From: Eubacterium brachy ATCC 33089
GTDB lineage: Bacteria > Bacillota > Clostridia > Peptostreptococcales > Anaerovoracaceae
Assembly (NCBI GenBank): GCA_000488855.1
Contig: KI535285.1
Span: 55,554-119,553 of the forward strand
Length of the DNA: 64,000 bases
Direction: 5' to 3'
The notes under the pieces are model-generated. The model was not told the origin of the DNA. It ran no database searches and was given only the letters and a program-made list of their open reading frames with translations. Of the stretch, positions 8,309-17,528 are shown piece after piece. Position 1 is the first letter of the stretch. The number at the start of each line of letters is the position of its first letter. A program made the translations under genes and the position numbers.

Positions 8309-9091
8309 CTAGTTTAAGTTCCATTTTTTCAACAGCTTGTCAAATTCTCCGCTTTTCTTTAAATTAGCCAAGCCTTTATTTATCTTATCCAAAAGTTCTT
8401 TATTTCCCTTCTGGACTCCTATCCCCAAGTTTTCCTTGTTCAAAGGATTACCTACAATTTTTATCTTCCCTTTTTGCTTATTCATGTATTCTTTGGTTAC
8501 AGGTTTATCGTTTATGAGCGCTGAGACGGAACCGTTTTGTAAATCCTGAACCGCATCATTCACTTTGTTGTATATCTTCGCCTCTTTGATTTTTCCTTCC
8601 TTCTGCATCTTCTGAATTAACTCGGCACTGCTCGTTCCAATTTGAGCTGCAACTTTAGAATTCTTATCCAAATCATCTATGCTCTTAATCTTATTGTCAT
8701 TTGCATTGACTGCAACTACCAAACCTGATTCATAATAAGTGTCCGAAAAATCCACTTCTTTCTTCCTGTCGTCACTCGCCCACATACCCGATGCGACTAT
8801 ATCAATATTACCGGATTTCAAGCCTGTGATCAGACCGTCAAACTCCAGGCTTTTAAATTCAACTTTAAACCCCTGGTCCTTTGCTATAGCCTTCATGAGG
8901 TCCACATCAAAACCGTCTAAATCTCCTTTTTCGTTTGTTGTATCAAAAGGAGGGAACGTAGGCTCCATACCTACTTTATAAACCTTGTCACCGCTCCCCT
9001 TGCTGCCGCATGCCGTAAATGCCATACATATCGCCACTGCACAAATCACCGCTGAAAATTTTTTCAAATGTTTCTTAAAACTCATCTTCAT
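8309..9091 (-). CDS. Polar amino acid ABC transporter substrate-binding lipoprotein
   Basis: A 260-residue lipoprotein: basic start MKMSFKKHLKK, hydrophobic core, lipobox FTAC (Cys27), then an SBP family 3 domain. Motifs: GMEPTFPPFDTTNEKGDLDG (ligand cleft), GFDVDLMKAIA, SGNIDIVASGMWASDDRKK, and the late hinge region KSGEFDKLLKKW. ATG 9091 follows GAGAGGAGATT. Residues in FPPFDT and the ASDDRK loop fit the binders of polar or charged amino acids; the exact ligand is not determined. Confidence 0.92.
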   Translation of the reverse strand: MKMSFKKHLKKFSAVICAVAICMAFTACGSKGSGDKVYKVGMEPTFPPFDTTNEKGDLDGFDVDLMKAIAKDQGFKVEFKSLEFDGLITGLKSGNIDIVASGMWASDDRKKEVDFSDTYYESGLVVAVNANDNKIKSIDDLDKNSKVAAQIGTSSAELIQKMQKEGKIKEAKIYNKVNDAVQDLQNGSVSALINDKPVTKEYMNKQKGKIKIVGNPLNKENLGIGVQKGNKELLDKINKGLANLKKSGEFDKLLKKWNLN

Positions 9092-9140
9092 AATCTCCTC
9101 TCAACCTTTCTGTAAATCTCATCTCTGTTTCGATATGTAT

Positions 9141-9169
9141 ATACTACTACTTTCAAAATCACATTTCAA
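9141..9169 (-). promoter_or_regulatory. Putative promoter of the amino acid ABC operon
   Basis: Minus strand -35 TTGAAA, 17-bp spacer, -10 TAGTAT, about 50 nt before the binding-protein start codon. No regulator site recognised. Confidence 0.5.
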
Positions 9170-9391
9170 GTATTTTTTTGTATTTTTTTATATTTTTTTG
9201 TTTAATTATTCTATATTCATTCTATAATCTTGATTTTATCACTATTTATATGTATATTTATTCACAAAATATATTTTTTCATTTTCCCTCAGCTGTTTTT
9301 GTCTCATGCTCTGCATCAGTTCCTGTGACAAGCAATCAAAAACTGTCCGATTATTCATATCAGCTTTTCTATGTTATCTTTCCATATTATG

Positions 9392-9436
9392 AAAAAACCG
9401 GAATGTCTTTCACTTTTTCGAAAAACACTCCGGTTT
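9392..9436 (-). terminator. Terminator of the metK-aspartokinase operon
   Basis: Minus strand: AAACCGGA(G)TG pairs with CA(T)TCCGGTTT and is followed by a run of T. It lies about 180 nt beyond the aspartokinase stop. Confidence 0.7.
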
Positions 9437-9544
9437 AAAATATCATTTTCATATTTCTTTCAATATCATTCACATTTTGTTCTCATCATTCATTCTTCAC
9501 TCACATTTCTGCAGTCGCTATCGTGCAAGATCTCAAGTTGTTGT

Positions 9545-9606
9545 TTCGTTTGAAATCTCAGATGTTCACATAGACTTCGTTTGAAATTTCAGATGTTCAT
9601 ATATGC
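9545..9606. repeat. Two-copy 31-bp tandem repeat
   Basis: Two adjacent near-identical 31-bp units, each starting TTCGTTTGAAAT and containing CAGATGTTCA, directly downstream of the aspartokinase stop codon. Two copies only, no spacers. Confidence 0.7.
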
Positions 9607-9615
9607 TACGTATTT

Positions 9616-10944
9616 TCATCTGCTGATTTTCTCCTCATGAAAAGCATCGTAAATGGCTTTTACAGCTCTTTCGAAGTCTTTGTTTTCAACCCCTGTTATA
9701 ATATTTATCTCACTGGATCCCTGGTCGATCATTCTGATGTTTATCTTAGCTTCCGCCAAAGCTGTAAAGAGCTTCGCAGACACACCTAACCTGGACGACA
9801 TACCGCTTCCGACCGTCGCCACCAATGCGATGTTATCCACTACCTCCACTCTATCCACTTTCAGCTCATTTTCAACTCTTTCGACCAACTCATCAATTCT
9901 GCCGTCTATGCTGGATGTCTGCATGACAATAGATAGAGTATCTATACCGCTCGGCATGTGTTCCAGAGGAATGTCCATATCTTCCAAGATACCTGCCATT
10001 CTCCTTATGAAACCTCGCTCCTGTGAAAGCCTGTTTTTAAATATAGCCAGTACTGTAAAATCCTTATTGCCTGCAATTCCTGTCACCACCCTGCTTTGAC
10101 ATTTGCTCAAATCATCGCTGATTATGGTCCCCTTGTCGTCAGGCAAGTTTGTATTTCTGATATTTATCGGAATATTTCCTACTTTCGCCGGATATATGGC
10201 GTCTTCGTGCAATACCGAAGCCCCCATGTATGCAAGTTCTCTAAGCTCGCTGTACGAAATGAATTCAATCGGCTCGGGATTATCAATTATCCTCGGATCC
10301 GCCATCAGAAATCCCGAAACATCAGTCCAGTTTTCGTATACTTCCGCATTTACCGCTCTTGCCACCAACGCTCCCGTAATATCCGAACCGCCTCTTGAAA
10401 ACGTTTTTATACTACCGTCAGGCTTCGCTCCGTAAAATCCAGGTATCAACGCTTTATCAATGTTTTTCAACCGTTCTTTCAATGCTTCATTGGTTTCTTC
10501 CAGAAGGAACTTCCCTCTGTTATCGAATTTTACAACCTGTGCAGCATCTACAAATTCCATACCTAAAAACTCGGCAATCAGCTTTCCGTTGAGATACTCT
10601 CCCCTGCTTGCGAGATAATCATGAGTAGTCCCCTGGTTTATACTCTCCTTTATTATCTCAAATTCCCGATCAATATCTCCACCGACTTTCAGATTCATCG
10701 CAAGAGCCTTGAATCTGTCCCAAATCACCTGGAACAGATGATCGAAAGGCAGGTTATGCTCCTTGTGCATCATGCATGAGTACAATAAGTCTGTAACCTT
10801 GCTGTCGTTATCAAATCTCTTGCCCGGCGCTGACACTATTATATATTTTCTGGTTTCATCCGCATCTACGATATTTTTTATCTTGTTTATCTGTATAGCA
10901 TCGGCAACTGAAGAACCGCCGAATTTTGCTACTTTTATTCCCAT
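9616..10944 (-). CDS. lysC: Aspartate kinase
   Basis: 442 residues. Phosphorylates aspartate, the first step to lysine, threonine and methionine. Kinase domain about 1-290 with KFGGSSVAD at the N-terminus and SRGGSDITGALVARAV in the catalytic centre; C-terminal ACT domains (about 300-442: FTVLAIFKNRLSQERGF, GSGMSSRLGVSAKLFTALA) for end-product feedback. Monofunctional, with no dehydrogenase fused. ATG 10944 follows the metK stop codon directly, and its ribosome binding site AAGGAG is made of the last metK codons, so the pair is translationally coupled and both genes fall under the SAM-I riboswitch upstream of metK. That arrangement suggests supply of methionine as this isozyme's job. Feedback ligand not determined. 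Confidence 0.93.
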   Translation of the reverse strand: MGIKVAKFGGSSVADAIQINKIKNIVDADETRKYIIVSAPGKRFDNDSKVTDLLYSCMMHKEHNLPFDHLFQVIWDRFKALAMNLKVGGDIDREFEIIKESINQGTTHDYLASRGEYLNGKLIAEFLGMEFVDAAQVVKFDNRGKFLLEETNEALKERLKNIDKALIPGFYGAKPDGSIKTFSRGGSDITGALVARAVNAEVYENWTDVSGFLMADPRIIDNPEPIEFISYSELRELAYMGASVLHEDAIYPAKVGNIPINIRNTNLPDDKGTIISDDLSKCQSRVVTGIAGNKDFTVLAIFKNRLSQERGFIRRMAGILEDMDIPLEHMPSGIDTLSIVMQTSSIDGRIDELVERVENELKVDRVEVVDNIALVATVGSGMSSRLGVSAKLFTALAEAKINIRMIDQGSSEINIITGVENKDFERAVKAIYDAFHEEKISR

Positions 10945-12105
10945 CTAAAACTCCTTCTTAAGCACATCCACCTTGTCCAAACGTTCCCATGGGATATCTA
11001 CATCTTCTCTTCCCATATGTCCGTAGGCGGCAATCTGTCTGTAAATCGGTCTCAATAGATCCAAATCTCTTATTATCGCTGCCGGTCTGAGATCGAAATG
11101 CTTTTCTATTATCTTTGATATCTCCTCGTCGCTCAATTTGCCTGTGCCGAAAGTGTCAACCATTATCGACACCGGTTTTGAAATGCCTATGGCATATGCA
11201 AGTTGAATTTCACATTTATCAGCCAATCCTGATGCGACTATGTTCTTAGCTACATATCTCGCCGCATATGCTGCTGAGCGGTCGACTTTTGTAGGATCCT
11301 TTCCGGAGAATGCACCTCCTCCGTGTCTTGAATATCCGCCGTAGGTATCGACTATAATTTTCCTTCCGGTCAGACCCGAATCTCCGTGCGGTCCCCCGAT
11401 CACAAACCTACCTGTCGGATTTACAAAAATTTTCGTTTTCTCATCCATCAACTCTGCCGGAACCACCTCATCTATGACATGCTTTATCAAATCTGCTTTA
11501 ATCTGCTCATTGGTCGCATCTTCATCGTGCTGAGTGGATATTAAAATCGTATCAATTCTCTTAGGCTTATCGTCCTCGTATTCCACAGTCACCTGAGTCT
11601 TGCCATCAGGTCTGAGGTATTTTATGGTCCCGTTTTTTCTGACTTCTGTGAGTTTTTTCGCAAGTTTATGTGCAAGGGATATAGGAAGAGGCATATACTC
11701 TGCCGTCTCATTACAAGCAAATCCGAACATCATTCCTTGATCGCCTGCACCTATAGCATCTAAATCATCCTCCGCATTTTCTCTATCCACTCCCATGGAA
11801 ATATCGTGAGATTGCTCGTCTATAGCGGTTAAAATTGCACAGGTGTTTCCATCGTATCCAATTTCGCTTTTCGTATATCCGATTTCCTTTATAACTTCTC
11901 TGGCAATTTTCTGTATGTCGATGTAACAGTCCGTTGTAATTTCACCCATAACCATAGCATATCCCGTATTTACCGTGGTTTCAGCTGCAACTCTGCCCTT
12001 TGGGTCCTGAGCTATAATCGCATCCAATATAGCATCTGAAATCTGATCGCAGATTTTATCAGGATGCCCTTCGGTAACCGATTCTGATGTAAATAGTCTT
12101 CTCAT
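10945..12105 (-). CDS. metK: S-adenosylmethionine synthetase
   Basis: 386 residues, normal length. Makes S-adenosylmethionine from methionine and ATP. Conserved segments: [20 protein letters not shown] at the N-terminus, [12 protein letters not shown] near 118, [13 protein letters not shown] near 230, [19 protein letters not shown] with the P-loop-like and metal-binding residues. Preceded by AGGAGGG and by a SAM-I riboswitch with terminator, so its own product represses it. Cotranscribed with aspartokinase. Confidence 0.97.
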   Translation of the reverse strand: MRRLFTSESVTEGHPDKICDQISDAILDAIIAQDPKGRVAAETTVNTGYAMVMGEITTDCYIDIQKIAREVIKEIGYTKSEIGYDGNTCAILTAIDEQSHDISMGVDRENAEDDLDAIGAGDQGMMFGFACNETAEYMPLPISLAHKLAKKLTEVRKNGTIKYLRPDGKTQVTVEYEDDKPKRIDTILISTQHDEDATNEQIKADLIKHVIDEVVPAELMDEKTKIFVNPTGRFVIGGPHGDSGLTGRKIIVDTYGGYSRHGGGAFSGKDPTKVDRSAAYAARYVAKNIVASGLADKCEIQLAYAIGISKPVSIMVDTFGTGKLSDEEISKIIEKHFDLRPAAIIRDLDLLRPIYRQIAAYGHMGREDVDIPWERLDKVDVLKKEF

Positions 12106-12156
12106 TTTTCCCTCCTATTTTAATATTTTATATTTTAATCTATAAGTTCATATTTA

Positions 12157-12186
12157 TAAAAAAGCCTCTCCTTGACCGGAGAGGCT
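12157..12186 (-). terminator. Riboswitch expression-platform terminator
   Basis: Minus strand: AGCCTCTCC, 6-nt loop, GGAGAGGCT, then TTTTTT. It forms when the SAM-I aptamer holds SAM and stops transcription before metK. Confidence 0.92.
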
Positions 12187-12189
12187 GGC

Positions 12190-12304
12190 TTATCAAGTTT
12201 TACCTCATCTTTCAAGAACTATCTTGTAGGATTTAGCACCGTCGCACATGCAGGTTGCCGGGTTTCGCAGGGCCTATTCCCTCCACCGCTCACAATAAGG
12301 ATTT
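12190..12304 (-). promoter_or_regulatory. SAM-I (S-box) riboswitch
   Basis: On the minus strand the leader reads CTTATTGTGAGCGGTGGAGG, GAATAGGCCCTGCGAAACCC, GGCAACC, then GTGCTAAATCCTAC and AGAT. GGTGGAGGGA, GGCCC, AAACCCGGCAACC and GGTGCTAAATCC are the S-box core: P2/kink-turn, pseudoknot and P3/P4. The terminator at 12157-12186 is the off-switch. It controls metK and the coupled aspartokinase gene. Confidence 0.95.
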
Positions 12305-12321
12305 CATTTTTATTAAAATGA

Positions 12322-12350
12322 ATTATATCAACTTATAAATTTGTTGTCAA
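12322..12350 (-). promoter_or_regulatory. Promoter of riboswitch-metK-lysC operon
   Basis: Minus strand: -35 TTGACA, 17-bp spacer, -10 TATAAT, a full consensus match, directly upstream of the SAM-I leader. Confidence 0.9.
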
Positions 12351-12534
12351 CATTTTGTTCCCATATTTCGATTGATTTAAACCTCTCATTTAAATTATAT
12401 ATATCTTTATATTCCATTATGTATTTTAGCCATACTTACAGAATACGGGTATGTATAATACTAAATTATTTCCACACATTGTTTAAACTTGTTGTGAATC
12501 GAATGTAAATCGTTGAAAATTACTGTTTTCTCAA

Positions 12535-12563
12535 TTGTATTTTCCCTGGGTTTATTGTATAAT
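12535..12563 (+). promoter_or_regulatory. Promoter of homoserine dehydrogenase gene
   Basis: -35 TTGTAT, 17-bp spacer, -10 TATAAT, about 60 nt before the hom start codon. The 12351-12534 stretch between the two divergent promoters is AT-rich with nothing else recognised. Confidence 0.7.
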
Positions 12564-12630
12564 CTTTCCTATAAACCATTTAGAAAGGAGATGGATATCG
12601 AGTTAGACTCTCGTTTAATCCAAAACTATT

Positions 12631-13605
12631 ATGAAAAAAATAAACATAGGATTGCTCGGCTTTGGCAATGTCGGTTCCGGTACTTATGAGACTCTTTACA
12701 TGAATAAAGAGCATATTGAAAAGAAATCCGACATCGATATTTCCGTTTCAAAAATTTTAGTGAGAAATTTAGAGAAATACAAGACTTCAAAAGTTCCCTT
12801 TGAGCTGTTCACAGACAATCCCGATGACATTCTGGAAGACGAAAATATAGATATTGTGGTGGAAGTGCTGGGCGGCGTAGAGCCTGCAACATCATACATG
12901 ATCAAAGCTTTAGAAAACGGCAAACACGTGGTCACCGCCAATAAAGCTGCTGTTGCATCGAATTTTAATTTACTGCAAGACGCTGCTGTTGCAAACGACG
13001 TCGTATTAAAAATGGAAGGTTGTGTAGCCGGAGGAATTCCGATTTTAAATGCGCTGACCACCGTTTTGAAAGCAAATCAGTTCATTGAAATTTTGGGTAT
13101 TTTAAACGGTACTACCAATTACATATTAACCCAGATGACGGATTTCGGACTTTCATACGACGATGTCCTGAAAACAGCACAGGAAAAAGGCTTCGCCGAA
13201 GCCGATCCCACGGCAGATGTAGAAGGCATCGATGCTGCCAACAAACTATCAATTCTAATGGCATTGGCATTTGACGAATATATCCATCCAAAAGATATTC
13301 CTACAACAGGCATAACAAAGGTTTCCGCAGAAGATATAGAGAGGGCAAAAGCTGACAACAAGAAGATTAAGCTCATAGCTTCAGCCGTAAAAAACGGAGA
13401 CGGCGTTGAATTTTCAGTAAAGCCTGTGACTTTAGACAGTTCCCACCCTCTCGCCGGTGTTTCCAATGAATTTAATGCGGTTTTCGTAAGGGGAAATGCT
13501 GTTGATGAATTGATGTTCTACGGTAAGGGTGCCGGTTCTCTGCCTACGGGAAGCGCTGTCGCCGGAGATGTTCTGAACATAGCGGAAATTATGACCATTC
13601 GCTGA
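12631..13605 (+). CDS. hom: Homoserine dehydrogenase, short form without ACT domain
   Basis: 324 residues. Reduces aspartate semialdehyde to homoserine. NAD(P)-binding GLLGFGNVGSGTYE at 8-21, VVEVLGGVEPA, the KHVVTANKAA lysine loop, and the catalytic-domain signature GILNGTTNYILTQM, AEADPTADVEGIDAANKL. It ends after GKGAGSLPTGSAVAGD, at the edge of the catalytic domain, so the usual roughly 90-residue C-terminal ACT domain is absent and direct threonine feedback is unlikely. An in-frame TAA at 12616 makes ATG 12631 the only normal start, yet no ribosome binding site adjoins it; the only strong one (AGAAAGGAG, 12582-12590) is about 40 nt upstream. Divergent from the metK-lysC operon. Confidence 0.93.
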   Translation: MKKINIGLLGFGNVGSGTYETLYMNKEHIEKKSDIDISVSKILVRNLEKYKTSKVPFELFTDNPDDILEDENIDIVVEVLGGVEPATSYMIKALENGKHVVTANKAAVASNFNLLQDAAVANDVVLKMEGCVAGGIPILNALTTVLKANQFIEILGILNGTTNYILTQMTDFGLSYDDVLKTAQEKGFAEADPTADVEGIDAANKLSILMALAFDEYIHPKDIPTTGITKVSAEDIERAKADNKKIKLIASAVKNGDGVEFSVKPVTLDSSHPLAGVSNEFNAVFVRGNAVDELMFYGKGAGSLPTGSAVAGDVLNIAEIMTIR

Positions 13606-13678
13606 AAATAGTCAATGACAGTTTTTATTCAATAATATTTTATTCATATTTGACCTATGCGTGTTAAGGAGGATGTAT

Positions 13679-14173
13679 ATGAGCCTTTATAGAGATTGGC
13701 AAAGTTTAATTGAAAATCAAACAGATGCGACATTGAAGAGTTTCTGGAAAGAATACAGCGGTGCCGAAACTAAAATTTATTCAGATATTCTCGCTGAGAA
13801 GACCTCTCTTTTGACCGGTACCGTTGCACATTTATCCGAAAAATATCAAGTTCGTGAAGTTATATTCATGGGATTTTTAGACGGTATAAACACCAGTCTT
13901 GAGACCAAATTGAACCTGGAAGATATTTCTTCAGATACGGAGTTGACTCTCAAAATAAAATTTGAAGAGCTTTTCAAGAATATGCTCAAGGCAGATGCCG
14001 ATTATTTGTATTCGTTGAAAGAATGGGACGATATATTTGACGATGACAGAAAAAAAGAGTTAACAACTGAATATAGGCGTTCGAGAACCGTAAAAAAAGA
14101 ACCCAAAACGGGTAGAAACTCCCCTTGTCCGTGTGGCAGCGGTAAGAAGTATAAAAAGTGTTGTGGCAGATAG
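13679..14173 (+). CDS. SEC-C zinc-motif protein
   Basis: 164 residues, starting at ATG 13679 because AAGGAGG lies 6 nt upstream. Mostly helical, acidic body of no recognised family (about 1-130), then a basic linker and a C-terminal SEC-C motif [13 protein letters not shown], the zinc-binding motif of SecA C-termini and many stand-alone proteins. Such tails bind zinc and in SecA contact SecB or ribosomes. The role of this protein is unknown. Lies 73 nt after hom, and may be transcribed with it. Confidence 0.75.
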   Translation: MSLYRDWQSLIENQTDATLKSFWKEYSGAETKIYSDILAEKTSLLTGTVAHLSEKYQVREVIFMGFLDGINTSLETKLNLEDISSDTELTLKIKFEELFKNMLKADADYLYSLKEWDDIFDDDRKKELTTEYRRSRTVKKEPKTGRNSPCPCGSGKKYKKCCGR

Positions 14174-14234
14174 ATTTCAATATATTTAATATGTATAATA
14201 TTGCTCTTAATGATTTAGTAAAGAAGGGAATTTA

Positions 14235-14492
14235 ATGAATCCAAAAATATTTAAAATACTGGGATGGATAGCAACATTTACCGCCATGCTTATGTATGTA
14301 TCGTATTTCCCTCAGATTATAAACAATATACACGGACACAAGAGCAGTTTTTTACAGCCTACAGTTGCTGCAATAAATTGCATTTTATGGGTAAGCTACG
14401 GTTTTTTTCAAAAGAAAAAAGACTGGCCGATTGTGGTGGCAAATCTTCTCGGTGTAGTTTTCGGTGCTATAGCTGCGGCTACAGCTCTATAA
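14235..14492 (+). CDS. SemiSWEET sugar transporter
   Basis: 85 residues with three membrane helices and the PQ-loop/MtN3 pattern: YVSYFPQIINN in helix 1 and AAINCILWVSYGFFQKKKDWP in helices 2-3. SemiSWEETs dimerise to form a facilitative sugar channel; the PQ pair is present. Start ATG 14235 follows AAGAAGGGA. Lies 61 nt after the SEC-C gene, followed by a bidirectional terminator. Confidence 0.88.
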   Translation: MNPKIFKILGWIATFTAMLMYVSYFPQIINNIHGHKSSFLQPTVAAINCILWVSYGFFQKKKDWPIVVANLLGVVFGAIAAATAL

Positions 14493-14609
14493 CCGATGAT
14501 TTTCAAATTTAATTTCTAAAAAATATCGTAAAGCAATATACGCCTTTCAGCTTTATAAATTGTACTAGAATTTCATCTTTACGTTGTTGCATTACAAAAA
14601 GAATTTAAA

Positions 14610-14660
14610 ATGCCGACTCAAGCATCATGGATTTTCCTTTCAGTGCGAGTCGGCATCTTT
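14610..14660. terminator. Bidirectional terminator between SemiSWEET and alanine symporter genes
   Basis: ATGCCGACTC / GAGTCGGCAT arms of 10 bp, with CTTTTAT after the stem on plus and TTTTAAATTC on minus. It serves the convergent genes on either side. Confidence 0.8.
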
Positions 14661-14711
14661 TATAATTTCACCTTTTATTCATCTTATCAAATTTAGACAA
14701 TCGATTCTCTA

Positions 14712-16097
14712 TCAATCATCAATCACAGGGATTTCTGTCGTATCCACTCTATCCAAATTGTGCATATACTTGTTTGTCTCCTTGACTATAACCTTGGATA
14801 ACAACAGAACCGCAATTAAATTCGGAATTGCCATCAAGGCATTCAAAATATCCGTAACTTCCCATATGGTATTCAGCGTTACAATCGGTGCGATGATAGA
14901 TATCAGTACGTACACAATTCTATAAGGAATTATGCTCTTCTTGCCGGCAAAGTACTCTATGCATCGTTCTCCGTAGTATGCCCATCCTAAAATTGTCGAA
15001 TATGCAAAAGTTATTATACCCAGAGTGAGAACAATCGGTCCGAAATATGGAATCTGGGCAAAGGCAAGAGATGTCAAAACTCCTCCGTTTTCAATATTGT
15101 TCACACTGATGTCAGGATTTTTCATAATGCTTGAAACCAAAACGATTCCTGTCAAAGCACAAACGCATACCGTATCCCAAAATGTTCCGGTAGCTGAAAT
15201 CAAAGACTGTCTTACCGGATTTTTCGTCTGCGCCGCAGCCGCTGCGATGGGAGCTGCACCTAAACCTGATTCGTTGGAGAACAAACCTCTCGCCACACCG
15301 TATTGAATGGCGTATCTGATTCCACCGCCGACCAAACCTCCGGCAACTGCGCCTTTTGTAAATGCCAATCTGCAAATTACCTTTATTGCCGGAATTATGT
15401 AATCATAGTTGTATACCAACACAACTATACATCCTATGACGTAGAATAACGCCATTACAGGCACCAGCTTTTCGCACACCGATGCTATTGATTTTATCCC
15501 TCCGAAAATTACGACTGCAGTTAGCAATCCTATACCAAGACCGGTAACCCACATAGGCACGTGAAAATTCTTTTCTATTACCACTGCGATCGCATTTGCT
15601 TGAGTTGCACTTCCTATTCCGAAGGAAGCCAATCCTGCTAAAACGGCAAATACAACACCCAGCCATTTCATATTCAAGCCTCTTTCCAAGGCATACATGG
15701 CTCCGCCTTGCATTCTGCCATCTCTAGTCTTAACTCTGTATTTAATTGCAATTAACGATTCCGCATACTTAGTCGCAATACCGAAAACTCCTGTCAGCCA
15801 GCACCACAACACTGCACCCGGACCTCCCAAAGCAATTGCCGTTCCGACACCTACGATATTTCCCGTTCCTATGGTTGCCGCCAGCGATGTTGCAAAAGCC
15901 GCAAAAGCGGAAACATCTCCTTCTGCATCCTTATCCTTTGTAACGGATAATTTTATCCCCTTTGTCAACGTAGGAATCTGGATAAACTTCAGTCTGACAG
16001 TAAAATATAGATGTGTTCCCAAGAGCAGCACGATCATGCCCCATCCCCACACATATCCATCCACTGTATGGATGAATTGGCTTATTTTATCCAACAT
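14712..16097 (-). CDS. Sodium:alanine (AgcS/AlsT) symporter
   Basis: 461 residues, about 10-11 membrane helices, of the alanine-or-glycine:cation symporter family. Family signatures: FAAFATSLAATIGTGNIVGV near 65, GGPGAVLWCWLTG, MQGGAMYALERGL, and ARGLFSNESGLGAAPIAAAA near 270. Imports alanine or glycine with Na+. ATG 16097 follows AGGAGG. Apparently monocistronic. Confidence 0.93.
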   Translation of the reverse strand: MLDKISQFIHTVDGYVWGWGMIVLLLGTHLYFTVRLKFIQIPTLTKGIKLSVTKDKDAEGDVSAFAAFATSLAATIGTGNIVGVGTAIALGGPGAVLWCWLTGVFGIATKYAESLIAIKYRVKTRDGRMQGGAMYALERGLNMKWLGVVFAVLAGLASFGIGSATQANAIAVVIEKNFHVPMWVTGLGIGLLTAVVIFGGIKSIASVCEKLVPVMALFYVIGCIVVLVYNYDYIIPAIKVICRLAFTKGAVAGGLVGGGIRYAIQYGVARGLFSNESGLGAAPIAAAAAQTKNPVRQSLISATGTFWDTVCVCALTGIVLVSSIMKNPDISVNNIENGGVLTSLAFAQIPYFGPIVLTLGIITFAYSTILGWAYYGERCIEYFAGKKSIIPYRIVYVLISIIAPIVTLNTIWEVTDILNALMAIPNLIAVLLLSKVIVKETNKYMHNLDRVDTTEIPVIDD

Positions 16098-16137
16098 TTT
16101 TGAACCTCCTAAAATCTTTCAATAACATATCTATAAT

Positions 16138-16167
16138 AAAAAAGCACCTGCGATTACTCGTAGATGC
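16138..16167 (-). terminator. Terminator after the trigger-factor-like lipoprotein gene
   Basis: Minus strand: GCATCTACG / CGCAGGTGC stem (one mismatch, one G-T pair), 6-nt loop, then TTTTTT. It precedes the alanine symporter gene. Confidence 0.75.
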
Positions 16168-16254
16168 CTATGATTGCAATTATAGTCTTTTCAAAATACC
16201 CTTGCTTTATCCTTTAAATCCGGTGTGAATTTAATCTGTAAATCTTCGATCGTC

Positions 16255-17352
16255 TTACTCATCGGTAATTTTTGCTTTTGAAACTATAAAGTTTTGCACC
16301 TTCTTTTTGAGAGCCTCCGCTTTGATTTTTTCTTTTCCCACTATGGTTTCATAAGATTTACCATTGTTGGCTTTCTCAAAAGTTGCCTTTGTATATCCGT
16401 ATTTTTCCAAAGTATCATCTATGAATTTATCATATTCTGATGACGACACTTTTATACCCTCTTTCTCAGCGATTGAATACATTATCATATCCAATTTCAC
16501 CTGAGTTTTCGCATACGCAGTCAACTCTTCCTTGAACTTCTTTTCATCCATTCCAAAGTTCTTTTTTACAAAATCCTTAAAAGACAAGTTCTCCTTATTC
16601 GCTTTGTCTTCATAGGTTTTCATAGTCTCATTCACAAATTTCTCTAATTGTTTTTCAGGATATTTTTCCTTGTTATTTTTATCAAGCTTTACGCTTGTTC
16701 CACTGACGACCTTTGACCATGCTTGTTGTCTTTGAGTTTCTTCGGCTGTGGCCTTCTTCTCCTTTTCAAGTCTTTTCTTTATAGCCTTTTTGTAATCAGC
16801 GATAGTCTTCTGTTTGCTGTTGTTCTTTACAAACTCCTCTGTCAATTTCGGAACTGTATATTCTTTCTTGCTGTTGATCTTTACCGCAAAGACCGCATTT
16901 TTACCAGCCAATTCCTTTTTGCCATAATTATCCGGGAATTTGACTTTAATGTTCTTAGTACTTCCCACTGCTGCTCCAATCAATCCGGATTCAAATCCCT
17001 TGATGAAAGAATTAGACCCTATTACCAAGGTTCTACCTTTTTCCTCCCCACCGGAAAACTTGGTTCCGTCTATTGAGCCGACATAGTCTATATTTATACT
17101 ATCTCCATCTTTCACCACGCCGGTTTTGACATCCTTTCCAACTTTCTTGGATTCCAGCTCTTTTTTTATAGCAGCATCAACATCGTCATCTGTAACTTCA
17201 TTACTTTGTTTCTTCAACTCTATGCCCTTGTATTTCCCAAGTTTTATGTAGTCATCGAACTTTACTCCGCTATACGGACTTCCACAACTCACCATGGTAA
17301 ACACCACTGCAAGACACAGGCTCGTCAACAAAATCAATTTACCTTTTTTCAT
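16255..17352 (-). CDS. Trigger-factor-like FKBP peptidyl-prolyl isomerase lipoprotein
   Basis: 366 residues from ATG 17352, preceded by GCAGGAGAAC; upstream in-frame starts lack such a site. Lipoprotein signal with lipobox MVSC. Residues about 25-70 resemble the linker of trigger factor (KLGKYKGIELKK, VTDDDVDAAI), followed by an FKBP domain (about 80-165: DGDSINIDYVGSIDGTKFSGG, FIKGFESGLIGAAVGSTKNIKV, FPDNYGKKELAGKNAVFAVKI) and a helical Lys-rich trigger-factor/SurA-like C-terminal domain. The ribosome-binding N-domain is replaced by the lipid anchor. So it probably folds secreted proteins outside the membrane, as PrsA does. Its own terminator follows. Confidence 0.87.
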   Translation of the reverse strand: MKKGKLILLTSLCLAVVFTMVSCGSPYSGVKFDDYIKLGKYKGIELKKQSNEVTDDDVDAAIKKELESKKVGKDVKTGVVKDGDSINIDYVGSIDGTKFSGGEEKGRTLVIGSNSFIKGFESGLIGAAVGSTKNIKVKFPDNYGKKELAGKNAVFAVKINSKKEYTVPKLTEEFVKNNSKQKTIADYKKAIKKRLEKEKKATAEETQRQQAWSKVVSGTSVKLDKNNKEKYPEKQLEKFVNETMKTYEDKANKENLSFKDFVKKNFGMDEKKFKEELTAYAKTQVKLDMIMYSIAEKEGIKVSSSEYDKFIDDTLEKYGYTKATFEKANNGKSYETIVGKEKIKAEALKKKVQNFIVSKAKITDE

Positions 17353-17528
17353 TATGTTCTCCTGCTTTATGTCTGTGATATTTTCATACCGATTAACATT
17401 TTGTTCTCTGATAAAATCAATTTTATCAGATTTATCCATAAATTTCAAAATCAAATTGCATAAGTGACAATTTTTTTATTTATGATGGCATGTATATCAC
17501 CGAGTTTCATATTTCACTTGTATTCGCA

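Larger units (their letters stand above)
9092..9615. other. Intergenic region, 524 bp
   Basis: AT-rich. It holds the promoter of the amino acid binding-protein gene (9141-9169), the aspartokinase terminator (9392-9436) and a two-copy 31-bp tandem repeat (9545-9606). No protein gene seen. Confidence 0.7.

Noticed and set aside
9545-9606. Possible start of a CRISPR array
   Set aside because: Only two directly adjacent 31-bp copies with no spacers and no cas genes anywhere in the window.
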